Shown piece by piece: positions 27,218 to 35,871 of a stretch of DNA of 54,980 nucleotides (positions are counted from its first letter, which is position 1; each line of letters begins with the position of its first letter). The translations under genes were made by a program, and so were the position numbers. The DNA is from Vibrio splendidus 12E03 (GTDB lineage Bacteria > Pseudomonadota > Gammaproteobacteria > Enterobacterales > Vibrionaceae). Location: NCBI RefSeq assembly GCF_000272105.2, contig NZ_AJZD02000137.1:1-54980 (forward strand), given 5' to 3'. Below the pieces are notes generated by a model that saw nothing but the letters and a program-made list of their open reading frames with translations, searched no databases and was not told the origin of the DNA.

Positions 27218-28900
27218 ATGCTTGCCAATATAAAAAAAACAGCAATAGCAACAGCAATTATTGCAACTGCTACAACAGGTTTTGCATCAGTAGCAACAGC
27301 TGCAGAACGCAGTGAACTGACCGTTCACCCGAAAGAGTACACTACATTCGTACGTAACTTTAACCCGTACCTTGGTGCTACTAACCTACATACTACAACT
27401 GACTTCATGTATGAGCCGCTAGTAGTATTTAACGAAATGCACGGTAACACTCCAGTGTTCCGTCTAGCTGAAAACTTCAAGATGTCAGATGATCTGATGA
27501 GCGTTGTTTTCGACATTCGTAAGGGTGTTAAATGGTCTGACGGAGAAACTTTCTCTGCTGATGATGTTGTTTTTTCTTTCAACCTTGTAAAAGAGAAGCC
27601 AGAGCTTGACCAATCTGGTATCAACTCTTGGGTAACTTCTGTAGAAAAACTAAACGACAACCAAGTTAAGTTCACACTAACAGAAGCAAACTCAAACGTA
27701 CCTTACGAGATTGCTAAAGTACCTGTAGTACCTAAGCACATCTGGAAAGACGTTAAAGATCCATCAACGTTTACCAATGAGAACCCGGTAGGTTCTGGTC
27801 CATTTACAGAAATCGATACGTTTACAGCGCAGCTATACATCCAGTGTGCAAACCCGAACTACTGGGATGCAGACAACCTAGATGTTGACTGTCTACGTGT
27901 TCCACAAATTGCGAACAACGACCAATTCCTAGGTAAAGTTGTAAACAGTGAAATGGACTGGACGTCTTCTTTCGTTCCAGATATCGATCGTACATACGCA
28001 GCAGCTAGCCCTAAACACCACTACTGGTACCCGCCAGCAGGCACACAGGCATTCATCGTTAACTTCAAGCACCCTGATGCTGCGAAGCATGAAGCATTGA
28101 GCAACGTTGACTTCCGTCGTGCTTTCTCTATGGCTCTTGACCGTCAAACTATCATCGACATCGCATTCTACGGTGGCGGTACTGTGAACGATTTCGCATC
28201 GGGTCTTGGCTACGCGTTTGAAGCTTGGTCTGATGAAAAAACTCACGACAAGTACAAAGGCTTCAACACTTACAACGCTGAAGGCGCGAAGAAGCTTCTT
28301 GCTGACGCTGGCTTCAAAGATGTAAACAAAGATGGTTTTGTTGACACTCCATCAGGTAAGTCTTTCGAACTAATGATTCAATCGCCAAACGGCTGGACTG
28401 ACTTCAACAACACAGTTCAACTAGCGGTAGAACAGCTAAACGAAATCGGTATTAAAGCAAAAGCTCGTACACCAGACTTCTCTGTTTACAACCAAGCAAT
28501 GCTTGAAGGTACATACGACGTAGCATACACAAACTACTTCCACGGTGCGGATCCATACACGTACTGGAACAGTGCTTACAACTCATCACTACAATCTGGT
28601 GATGGTATGCCTCGTTTCGCAATGCACTTCTACAAAAACGACAAGCTAGATGGTCTTCTAAACAGCTTCTATAAAACAGCTGATAAGAACGAGCAGCTAG
28701 ATATTGCACACGGTATCCAGCAAATCATCGCTGCAGACCAAGTGACAATCCCTGTGATGTCTGGTGCTTACATGTACCAATACAACACAACTCGCTTCAC
28801 TGGTTGGTGGAACGAAGAAAATCCAAAAGGCCGTCCAAACATTTGGGCTGGTATTCCAGAGCGTCTACTTCATGTACTGGACCTAAAACCAGTTAAATAA
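27218..28900 (+). CDS. cbp: Periplasmic chitin-oligosaccharide-binding protein (CBP)
   Basis: A 560-residue solute-binding protein of the oligopeptide type (SBP_bac_5 family) that binds (GlcNAc)n with n of 2 or more in the periplasm. The signal peptide spans about residues 1-29 (MLANIKKTAIATAIIATATT, then ends ATAA). Typical motifs are FNPYLGATNLHTTTDFMYEPLV, VFDIRKGVKWSDGETFSADDVVFSFN and GSGPFTEID. In V. cholerae, CBP has two jobs: delivery to the ABC transporter and holding ChiS inactive when no ligand is bound. It is the first gene of the chb operon, with GGA 9 nt before ATG. Codon use suggests high expression. Confidence 0.93.
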   Translation: MLANIKKTAIATAIIATATTGFASVATAAERSELTVHPKEYTTFVRNFNPYLGATNLHTTTDFMYEPLVVFNEMHGNTPVFRLAENFKMSDDLMSVVFDIRKGVKWSDGETFSADDVVFSFNLVKEKPELDQSGINSWVTSVEKLNDNQVKFTLTEANSNVPYEIAKVPVVPKHIWKDVKDPSTFTNENPVGSGPFTEIDTFTAQLYIQCANPNYWDADNLDVDCLRVPQIANNDQFLGKVVNSEMDWTSSFVPDIDRTYAAASPKHHYWYPPAGTQAFIVNFKHPDAAKHEALSNVDFRRAFSMALDRQTIIDIAFYGGGTVNDFASGLGYAFEAWSDEKTHDKYKGFNTYNAEGAKKLLADAGFKDVNKDGFVDTPSGKSFELMIQSPNGWTDFNNTVQLAVEQLNEIGIKAKARTPDFSVYNQAMLEGTYDVAYTNYFHGADPYTYWNSAYNSSLQSGDGMPRFAMHFYKNDKLDGLLNSFYKTADKNEQLDIAHGIQQIIAADQVTIPVMSGAYMYQYNTTRFTGWWNEENPKGRPNIWAGIPERLLHVLDLKPVK

Positions 28901-28917
28901 GTAATCGTTCAATCCTT

Positions 28918-28997
28918 GCGGCGTAACCTCTTACGCCGCTTATAAAAATCCCCACACTCTCAATTGAAAGTATGGCGCTAGTCGTCAGGGGATTTTT
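28918..28997 (+). repeat. Two intercistronic stem-loops between cbp and the first permease
   Basis: GCGGCGTAA/TTACGCCGC (28918-28939) is a perfect 9-bp stem with a four-base loop. AAAAATCCCC/GGGGATTTTT (28944-28997) is a 10-bp stem with a 34-nt loop that holds a smaller hairpin, followed by TTTTTCGTT. Together they can protect the cbp 3' end and end part of the transcripts, giving more binding protein than permease. Confidence 0.75.
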
Positions 28998-29069
28998 CGT
29001 TCCAAATTTCGCTAGGAGCGACCTGAATCCAGAAACAGGGAAACAATCTGGGTGAGTAAGGTGTGAGTT

Positions 29070-30056
29070 ATGGGTTATTTTTTAAGACGTTTGTCATTTT
29101 ATTTTGTCGCGCTATTAGTTGCTGCGACGTTAAACTTTATTATTCCAAGAGCAATGCCTGGTGACCCAGTTACCATGATGTTTGCGAACGCTTCTGTACA
29201 AGTTACTCCAGAGCGTATTGCTGCAATGAAAGAACTATTAGGCTTCGTTGATGGCGGTCTACTGGTTCAATACGTAGCGTACATGAAGAACATTCTTAGC
29301 TGGGAGCTAGGTACATCAATTCAATTCTACCCACTTTCTGTAAACACACTGTTGGGTGGAGCATTCGGTTGGTCGCTTTTCTTAGCCGGCACCGCAGTTA
29401 TTCTTTCTTTCTCGATTGGTTCAATCCTAGGTATTTTCGCAGCGTGGAAACGCGGCAGTAAGTACGATGCCTTCGTAACTCCAGGGATGCTGATTCTACA
29501 AGCCGTTCCTCAAGTTGTTATCGCAATGATTGCACTATTTACCTTTGCAATTGGTTTGAAGTGGTTCCCAACCGGTTATGCCTACACCGCAGGTACTATG
29601 CCTGACTGGACAAGCTGGGCATTCATTAAAGATGTCGCTTACCACGCCTTCTTACCACTGTTCTGTGCTTCTGTTGTTCAAATTGGTGGCTTCCTAGTAA
29701 ACATGCGTAACAACATGATCAACCTACTAGCCGAAGACTACATCACCATGGCGAAAGGCAAAGGCCTAAGCGAAAACCGAGTGGTATTCAACTACGCAGC
29801 TCGTAACGCGATGCTACCTAGTGTGACAGCCCTTTCAATGTCGCTAGGTATGGCAATCGGTGGTCAGTTAATTATCGAAATCATCTTTAACTACCCAGGT
29901 CTGGGCAGCGTACTTTTCAACGCAATTAACGCTCGTGACTACCAAGTACTGCAAGGTCAGCTGCTTATCATGACGCTATTCATGCTGTTCTTTAACCTAG
30001 TTGCAGACATGCTTTACGTTGTTCTTGACCCTCGTCTTCGTAAGGGTGGTAAATAA
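29070..30056 (+). CDS. Chitooligosaccharide ABC transporter, permease 1 (DppB type)
   Basis: A 328-residue inner-membrane permease with six helices, one half of the channel that imports chitin oligosaccharides handed over by CBP. The first helix is at about 8-26, followed by FIIPRAMPGDPVTMMFA, the usual DppB/OppB N-terminal signature. The ATPase-contacting EAA loop reads LAEDYITMAKGKGLSENRVVF near residue 220, and YPGLGSVLFNAINARDYQVLQG follows. It ends 2 bp before the second permease gene, so translation is probably coupled. It is separated from cbp by 169 bp with two hairpins. Confidence 0.92.
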   Translation: MGYFLRRLSFYFVALLVAATLNFIIPRAMPGDPVTMMFANASVQVTPERIAAMKELLGFVDGGLLVQYVAYMKNILSWELGTSIQFYPLSVNTLLGGAFGWSLFLAGTAVILSFSIGSILGIFAAWKRGSKYDAFVTPGMLILQAVPQVVIAMIALFTFAIGLKWFPTGYAYTAGTMPDWTSWAFIKDVAYHAFLPLFCASVVQIGGFLVNMRNNMINLLAEDYITMAKGKGLSENRVVFNYAARNAMLPSVTALSMSLGMAIGGQLIIEIIFNYPGLGSVLFNAINARDYQVLQGQLLIMTLFMLFFNLVADMLYVVLDPRLRKGGK

Positions 30057-30058
30057 TC

Positions 30059-31084
30059 ATGAAAGACTTTCTAAAACTCATTTGGCGTAACCCGATGGCC
30101 CTAACAGGCGTCATCATCCTAAGTATCTTTATTCTTGGCGCGATTGCAGCTCCATTGATCACCAAACATGTACCAGACAAGCGTACAGGCAACCCACACG
30201 AATACCCTGGTTTCGTGGTGAAGTCTGCACAAACTAACCCTGATGGCTGGGTTGCTCAAAACCTAGCAGATGACCGTCGTACACTGATCATGTCTAAAAA
30301 GGCAGACCACGTACTAGGTACAACTCGTATGGGTCGTGATGTTTGGTCTCAAGTGGTATACGGCGCACGCGTATCTCTTGCTGTAGGTTTTGGTGCGGGT
30401 CTAACCGTATGTTTACTCGCAACTGTTATTGGTGTTTCTGCAGGTTACTTCGGTGGCCGTGTCGATGACGTTCTAACCGCCGCAATGAACATCATGCTGG
30501 TAATCCCTCAATACCCATTACTGTTCGTAGTAGCAGCCTTTATCGGTGAGGCAGGGCCACTCACCATAACCTTGGTTATCGGCTTTATGTCCTGGGCTTG
30601 GGGTGCCCGTGTTGTTCGCTCCCAGACCTTAGCACTGCGTGAAAAAGAGTTTGTAAAAGCCGCTGAAGTTTTGGGTGAATCTTCATTCCGTATCATCTTC
30701 GTAGAGATTCTGCCAAACCTTATCTCTATCGTTGGCGCAAGCTTCATTGGTTCGGTGATGTACGCAATCATGATGGAAGCAACCATCTCGTTCCTAGGTC
30801 TTGGTGACCCGAACACAATCAGCTGGGGCATCATGCTTTACAACGTTCAAACCTCTTCATCAATGCTGATTGGCGCTTGGTGGGAACTGTTGGCTCCTTG
30901 TATCGCATTGACACTACTTGTAACTGGCCTTGCTCTACTTAACTTCGCTGTCGATGAAATTGCTAACCCGCAACTGCGTTCTCACAAAGGCATGAAGCGT
31001 TGGAAAAAACTAGCAGCTCAAGACAAAGAAGAACGTGAACCAGAACTACCACCACAAAATGCACTTTGGAGCGGAGATAAATAA
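30059..31084 (+). CDS. Chitooligosaccharide ABC transporter, permease 2 (DppC type)
   Basis: A 341-residue permease of the DppC/OppC type, the partner of the preceding gene product. The first helix (about 11-33) is followed by a periplasmic segment of about 90 residues, longer than in many DppC proteins, and then five helices. The EAA loop REKEFVKAAEVLGESSFRIIFVEILPNLIS is near residue 193, and MMEATISFLGLGDPNTISWG follows. The C-terminal 40 residues are charged and cytoplasmic. Its stop is 2 bp before the first ATPase gene. Confidence 0.92.
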   Translation: MKDFLKLIWRNPMALTGVIILSIFILGAIAAPLITKHVPDKRTGNPHEYPGFVVKSAQTNPDGWVAQNLADDRRTLIMSKKADHVLGTTRMGRDVWSQVVYGARVSLAVGFGAGLTVCLLATVIGVSAGYFGGRVDDVLTAAMNIMLVIPQYPLLFVVAAFIGEAGPLTITLVIGFMSWAWGARVVRSQTLALREKEFVKAAEVLGESSFRIIFVEILPNLISIVGASFIGSVMYAIMMEATISFLGLGDPNTISWGIMLYNVQTSSSMLIGAWWELLAPCIALTLLVTGLALLNFAVDEIANPQLRSHKGMKRWKKLAAQDKEEREPELPPQNALWSGDK

Positions 31085-31086
31085 TC

Positions 31087-32070
31087 ATGTCTGAACCACT
31101 AATTTCTATCCGCAACTTATGCGTAGATTACATCACAGAGTCTGGCGATGTTCGTGCGTGTAACAACGTAAGTTTCGATATCGCTCCGGGTGAAGTATTC
31201 GGCCTAGCTGGTGAATCTGGCTGTGGTAAATCAACGGTCGCTTTCTCTCTTATGCGTCTTCATAAGCCGCCCGCTTACATCAGTGGTGGTGAGGTTATCT
31301 TCAACGGTGAGAACATCCTTGAATACAGTGATGACCGTATGCAGGCGTTCCGTTGGAGCGAGATGTCGATGGTATTTCAGAGTGCTATGAACGCACTCAA
31401 TCCTGTACTACCGATGGAAGAGCAGTTCTGTGACGTAATCATGCGTCACACGAACATGACTCGTGAACAAGCTAAGCAGCGTGCTGAAGGTCTACTTGAA
31501 ATCGTAGATATTCACCCAAGCCGATTGAGTGACTACCCTCACCAATTCTCTGGCGGCATGCGTCAACGTTTGGTTATCGCTATCGCGCTAGCACTGAATC
31601 CAAAGCTGATAATTATGGATGAGCCGACAACTGCACTTGATGTGGTTGTGCAACGCGAAATCCTGCAAAAGATCTACGCACTGAAAGAAGAATTTGGCTT
31701 CTCAATTCTGTTCATCACCCATGACTTGTCGTTGATGGTCGAGTTCTCTGACCGCATCGGCATCATGTACTCAGGTGAGCTAATCGAAGTGGCTAACTCA
31801 CAAGATATCCTAGAAAACCCTTACCACCCTTACACCAAAGGGCTGGGAAGTTCTTTCCCTCCACTGACAGGGCCAAAGACAAAGTTGACAGGTATTCCAG
31901 GCAACCCTCTGAACTTATTAGAAATTCCTGAAGGGTGTCGTTTCCAAGCTCGTTGCGACCGTGTACATGAAACGTGTACTAAGGTGCCAACTAAGCTGCG
32001 TTCTATCGACCCTGGGCATTTGTCTAACTGCCACCTGTACGGTGACCCAATAGTACAAAGGAAGCTATAG
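31087..32070 (+). CDS. Chitooligosaccharide ABC transporter, ATPase 1 (DppD type)
   Basis: A 327-residue nucleotide-binding subunit. Walker A is GESGCGKS near residue 42, the signature FSGGMRQRL near 158, Walker B LIIMDEPTTALD near 178 and the switch His in FITHDLSLMVEF near 213. A C-terminal oligopeptide-type extension with GCRFQARCDRVHETC carries the cysteine cluster typical of DppD/OppD, in some relatives linked to a [4Fe-4S] centre. It powers import together with the DppF-type subunit, encoded 86 bp downstream beyond two hairpins. Confidence 0.93.
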   Translation: MSEPLISIRNLCVDYITESGDVRACNNVSFDIAPGEVFGLAGESGCGKSTVAFSLMRLHKPPAYISGGEVIFNGENILEYSDDRMQAFRWSEMSMVFQSAMNALNPVLPMEEQFCDVIMRHTNMTREQAKQRAEGLLEIVDIHPSRLSDYPHQFSGGMRQRLVIAIALALNPKLIIMDEPTTALDVVVQREILQKIYALKEEFGFSILFITHDLSLMVEFSDRIGIMYSGELIEVANSQDILENPYHPYTKGLGSSFPPLTGPKTKLTGIPGNPLNLLEIPEGCRFQARCDRVHETCTKVPTKLRSIDPGHLSNCHLYGDPIVQRKL

Positions 32071-32074
32071 CTTG

Positions 32075-32119
32075 CACGCTGACTCAGCGTGAATAACGAA
32101 CAGGGCGGCTCGACCGCCT
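32075..32119 (+). repeat. Two small intercistronic hairpins between the ATPase genes
   Basis: CACGCTG/CAGCGTG (32075-32091, loop ACT) and GGCGG/CCGCC (32104-32118, loop CTCGA) lie in the 86-bp gap between the two ATPase genes, an operon interval that is otherwise tightly packed. Neither is followed by a T run, so they look like mRNA-processing or stability elements rather than terminators. Confidence 0.6.
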
Positions 32120-32156
32120 AAAACAAGCAAAGCGAATAAGGATTCTGGAGACAATT

Positions 32157-33152
32157 ATGAGCAAAGATTTCGGTCAATTATTGGTAGAAGGCAAGAATGT
32201 TGTAAAAGACTTCCCAATAAGCAGTACCACCATTCAAACCCCGATGATGCGTGCGATTAACGACGTGTCATTCAAGATGTACAAAAGCCGCGGCTTAGCA
32301 GTGGTTGGCGAGTCTGGTTCAGGCAAATCAACAACCGCCAAAATGATCGCAAAAATGTACGCGCCTTCAGGCGGTACGATCGAATACAAAGGCCGTGATA
32401 TCCAAGAGATCTCGAGCAGAAAAGATCTTATGCATTACCGTGAAGGTGTGCAGATGGTATGGCAAGACCCGTTTGGTTCTCTGAACCCAACACATAACAT
32501 CTTCCACCACATTGCTCGACCACTGTTGATCCACAAGAAAGTATCTCCGGGCAACAAGAGAGAATTAGAAGAGCGTGTCTACGATCTTTTAGAGCAAGTA
32601 GGTCTAATTCCGCCAAAAGAGACGGCGAAAAAGTACCCTCACCAACTGTCTGGTGGTCAGCGTCAACGTGTAAACCTAGCCCGCAATATCGCGGTAGGAG
32701 CAGAAGTTGTCCTAGCCGATGAGCCAACCTCAATGCTTGATGTATCGATTCGTGCGGGTGTTTTGAACCTGATGGAAGAGATGAAGTTTGAGAAGCAAAT
32801 GTCTCTGCTTTACATCACTCACGATATCGCAACTGCGCGTTATATCGCTGAAGATCTTTCAGTAATGTACGTAGGACACATGGTGGAATGGGGTGATACC
32901 GATGACGTTATTGCTAACCCTCAACACCCTTACACTCAGCTACTGGTTTCGGCAGTGCCAGATCCTAAGAAATCAATCCACGATCAACTTGCTGGTAACA
33001 AAGGTGAGATTCCTCTTTGGACACCTGTATCAGCAGGCTGCCCATTTGCAGGCCGTTGTACCCACGCAATGGACAAGTGTAAAGAGCAACTTCCTGGAGT
33101 GACTCAATTAGCAGAGAACCACTTTGTACGTTGTTACCTACACGAAAGCTAA
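32157..33152 (+). CDS. Chitooligosaccharide ABC transporter, ATPase 2 (DppF type)
   Basis: A 331-residue nucleotide-binding subunit, partner of the DppD-type protein. Walker A is GESGSGKST near residue 51, the signature LSGGQRQRVNLARNIA near 162, Walker B VLADEPTSMLD near 182 and switch His in YITHDIATARYIAED. A C-terminal Cys-rich segment GCPFAGRCTHAMDKC matches the oligopeptide-type extension. ATG follows GGAG by about 8 nt. The 3' gap before the GH9 gene holds a hairpin. Confidence 0.93.
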   Translation: MSKDFGQLLVEGKNVVKDFPISSTTIQTPMMRAINDVSFKMYKSRGLAVVGESGSGKSTTAKMIAKMYAPSGGTIEYKGRDIQEISSRKDLMHYREGVQMVWQDPFGSLNPTHNIFHHIARPLLIHKKVSPGNKRELEERVYDLLEQVGLIPPKETAKKYPHQLSGGQRQRVNLARNIAVGAEVVLADEPTSMLDVSIRAGVLNLMEEMKFEKQMSLLYITHDIATARYIAEDLSVMYVGHMVEWGDTDDVIANPQHPYTQLLVSAVPDPKKSIHDQLAGNKGEIPLWTPVSAGCPFAGRCTHAMDKCKEQLPGVTQLAENHFVRCYLHES

Positions 33153-33166
33153 ACAATAAGACCTAA

Positions 33167-33188
33167 GTTAGGGTCTGCGGGCCCTAAC
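33167..33188 (+). repeat. Intercistronic hairpin after the ABC transporter genes
   Basis: GTTAGGG pairs with CCCTAAC around TCTGCGGG. It lies 14 bp after the last ATPase gene, dividing transporter genes from catabolic genes in the mRNA. Confidence 0.65.
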
Positions 33189-33250
33189 TAATTATATCCA
33201 AAACATTCAAGTACCTAGCCAATAGAAACTAGGACTGTCGGAGAATATTG

Positions 33251-34972
33251 ATGCTGTTATTGACCAACCATATTGGCTATGAGTCCACAGGCCCCAAGCA
33301 AGCTATCTTACAAACTAAGAAAGCTCGCCTCTCTAGCACAACGGCTCTACTCGTCTGTGCAGACAACCATATGACTGTCGGAAGTTTTGATGTGGTTAAA
33401 CAAGGCCGCGTAGCAAATTGGCATCAAGGGCAATTCTTCACTATCGATTTCAGTTCAGTGACTGAATCTGGTCGCTACTACCTGCGCTTTGACAACCTGC
33501 GTTCAGAAGTGTTTGAGATTGGCTGCAACCTATTAATGAATCAAACATTTTCTGATGTGCTTCATTACTTTAAGTCACAGCGCTGTGGCGGTATTTTCGA
33601 CAAAAAAGATCGACAAGCACAAATTCTAGGTACCGACAGATACGTCGATGTCCACGGTGGATGGTATGACGCATCAGGTGATGTCAGTAAATATTTTAGC
33701 CACTTGTCTTACGGCAACTACCTAAACCCACAACAAATTCCAATGGTGGTTTGGAACATGCTAAAAAGCGTACGCTTGACTAGCCATAATCCAGACTTCC
33801 CGAAATTCTCCATGACACGCCTAACGGAAGAGGCGCTTTTCGGTGCTGACTTTTTGGTGCGAATGCAAGACGCTGACGGATACTTCTACATGACGGTATT
33901 CGACAAATGGAGCAAAGATATCAATCAGCGCGATATCTGCGCTTATGCGACTCAAGACGGTCATAAATCAACGGATTTACAAGCTGGCTATCGACAAGGT
34001 GCCGGCGTTGCTATCGCAGCATTAGCCGCAGCCTCTGAGCTTGAAGTCTCAGGCTGCTACTCTAGCCACACCTACCTTGAAACGGCGGTTAAGGGTTACT
34101 GGCATCTAAAAGAGTACAACCTCCAGTATCTAAACGATGGTGAAGAGAACATCATCGATGAGTATTGCGCCCTAATCGCAGCCAATGAGCTGTATCGCGT
34201 AACACAAGACCAGCAATACCTAACAGAAGCAAGAATTTGGGCGACTCGTTTAATCTCTCGCCAACAGTCAGATAATTCATTTGAGAACTTCTGGTCTGCA
34301 AATTCTGATGGCTCTCGCCCATACTTTCATGCAGCTGAAGCCGGTCTTCCTGTGATTGCACTATGTGAATACATCGACAACGAAACCGATGCTGAATTAA
34401 AAGAACAGGCGCGCACAGTTGTTGAACAAGCTTGTCAGTTCGAAATCAACATCACCGACAAGGTCACCAACCCATTCGGCTACCCAAGACAGTACGTTAA
34501 ATCTGTCGATGGTGATAAACGTGATGCCTTCTTCGTCGCTCAACAGAACGAGACAGGTTACTGGTGGCAAGGTGAAAATGCTCGCCTTGGTTCACTCGCA
34601 ACCATGGCTTACCTAGTTCAACCGCACATTAAAGATAGCGAACAGCAAAAGCGTTTAATCCAGCTTTCACAAAATAGCCTTGATTGGATCTTGGGCCTCA
34701 ACCCATACCACATGTGCATGCTCGATGGTCATGGCCATAACAACCCAGACTACCTACCTCAGCTTGGTTTCTTCAATGCCAAAGGAGGTATCTGTAATGG
34801 CATCACGGCTGGGTTCGAAGACGAACAAGACATCGCATTCAATCCGCCAGCTCAAAAAGACGACATGCTTCAAAACTGGCGTTGGGGTGAACAATGGATC
34901 CCTCACGGCGCTTGGTTCCTATTGGCAACCGCTGCGCAATTCAACTACCTAGCACAGCGTAAGGAGCAATAA
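33251..34972 (+). CDS. GH9 family glycoside hydrolase, probable exo-beta-D-glucosaminidase
   Basis: A 573-residue protein with an N-terminal Ig-like domain (about 1-90) and a GH9 (alpha/alpha)6 barrel. It was long annotated as endoglucanase-related, but Vibrionaceae homologues in chitin operons are reported to release GlcN from chitosan oligomers. Candidate catalytic residues are Asp140 and Asp144 in GGWYDASGD and Glu547 in WGEQWIPHGAW. There is no signal peptide, so it acts in the cytoplasm on imported oligomers that are partly deacetylated. The ATG at 33251 has GGAG 7 nt upstream; a TTG one codon earlier is less likely. Its stop is 2 bp before the kinase gene, which suggests that GlcN release and phosphorylation are linked. 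Confidence 0.85.
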   Translation: MLLLTNHIGYESTGPKQAILQTKKARLSSTTALLVCADNHMTVGSFDVVKQGRVANWHQGQFFTIDFSSVTESGRYYLRFDNLRSEVFEIGCNLLMNQTFSDVLHYFKSQRCGGIFDKKDRQAQILGTDRYVDVHGGWYDASGDVSKYFSHLSYGNYLNPQQIPMVVWNMLKSVRLTSHNPDFPKFSMTRLTEEALFGADFLVRMQDADGYFYMTVFDKWSKDINQRDICAYATQDGHKSTDLQAGYRQGAGVAIAALAAASELEVSGCYSSHTYLETAVKGYWHLKEYNLQYLNDGEENIIDEYCALIAANELYRVTQDQQYLTEARIWATRLISRQQSDNSFENFWSANSDGSRPYFHAAEAGLPVIALCEYIDNETDAELKEQARTVVEQACQFEINITDKVTNPFGYPRQYVKSVDGDKRDAFFVAQQNETGYWWQGENARLGSLATMAYLVQPHIKDSEQQKRLIQLSQNSLDWILGLNPYHMCMLDGHGHNNPDYLPQLGFFNAKGGICNGITAGFEDEQDIAFNPPAQKDDMLQNWRWGEQWIPHGAWFLLATAAQFNYLAQRKEQ

Positions 34973-34974
34973 TT

Positions 34975-35859
34975 ATGACGCTTTACTACGTAGGTATTGA
35001 TGGTGGAGGCACGTCTTGTCGCGCTCGTATTCGTGATGACCAAGGCAAGCTGATTGGTGAAGCAAAAAGTGGCAGTGCCAACATCCTATTAGGCGTGGAT
35101 GTTGCGATGAACTCTATTGTTGATGCTATTACAAAAGCGGCACAACAAGGGCAACTTAACTCTAACGATTTTTCTAATATGCATGTTGGCCTAGCATTGG
35201 CTGGCGCTGAGCAAAAATCAGTATGGTTCGACTTCATGGCTCAACCACACCCTTTCGCAAGTGTGACGCTAAATACCGATGCTTATGGCGCTTGCATTGG
35301 TGCTCACAACGGCCAAAACGGCGCAATCATGATTGGTGGTACGGGTTCTTGTGGAATCTACCTAAAAGACGGCGAGCAACATGTGGTTGGCGGTCGTGAA
35401 TTCCCGATTTCAGATCAAGGTGGTGGCGCAGTGATGGGACTTCGCTTAATTCAACAAGTCCTGCTTGCAGAAGACGGTATTCGCAACAAGACACCACTGA
35501 CTCAACACGTGATGAACCATTTTGGCAATGATGTTGATGCCATCGTCGAATGGTCAAAAGGTGCTATTCCAAAAGACTACGGTCAGTTCTCACCTGTCAT
35601 TTTTCAACTCGCTAACGAAGGCGATGAGCTAGCTATCGAGATGCTCAAACAAACCGCTGCTGATATCGAAATGTTTGTGTTAGCACTGCATCGCAAAGGC
35701 GCTGACAAGGTGTGCTTAATGGGAAGTATCGCAGAGCGTATTCTCAACTGGTTATCACCACCGGTACAACAATGGATCGTTAAACCTCAATTCGACGCTA
35801 TTGAAGGCGCATTGATGTTTGCGGGTAAATCACAACACAACTTGTATCAACAGGCTTAG
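34975..35859 (+). CDS. gspK: Glucosamine/GlcNAc kinase, BadF/BadG ATPase family
   Basis: A 294-residue sugar kinase of the ASKHA fold. The phosphate-1 motif is GIDGGGTSCRARI at the N-terminus, adenosine/phosphate-2 motif GAIMIGGTGSCGIYL near 105, and SDQGGGAVMGLRLIQQ near 140. The corresponding gene of Vibrio furnissii was described as a glucosamine-specific kinase (GspK), and its order in this operon is the same as I recall it from V. cholerae. It would make GlcN-6-P from GlcN released by the GH9 enzyme; activity on GlcNAc cannot be excluded. It sits 2 bp after the GH9 gene and 12 bp before the GH20 gene. Confidence 0.87.
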   Translation: MTLYYVGIDGGGTSCRARIRDDQGKLIGEAKSGSANILLGVDVAMNSIVDAITKAAQQGQLNSNDFSNMHVGLALAGAEQKSVWFDFMAQPHPFASVTLNTDAYGACIGAHNGQNGAIMIGGTGSCGIYLKDGEQHVVGGREFPISDQGGGAVMGLRLIQQVLLAEDGIRNKTPLTQHVMNHFGNDVDAIVEWSKGAIPKDYGQFSPVIFQLANEGDELAIEMLKQTAADIEMFVLALHRKGADKVCLMGSIAERILNWLSPPVQQWIVKPQFDAIEGALMFAGKSQHNLYQQA

Positions 35860-35871
35860 CAGGGAAGTTAT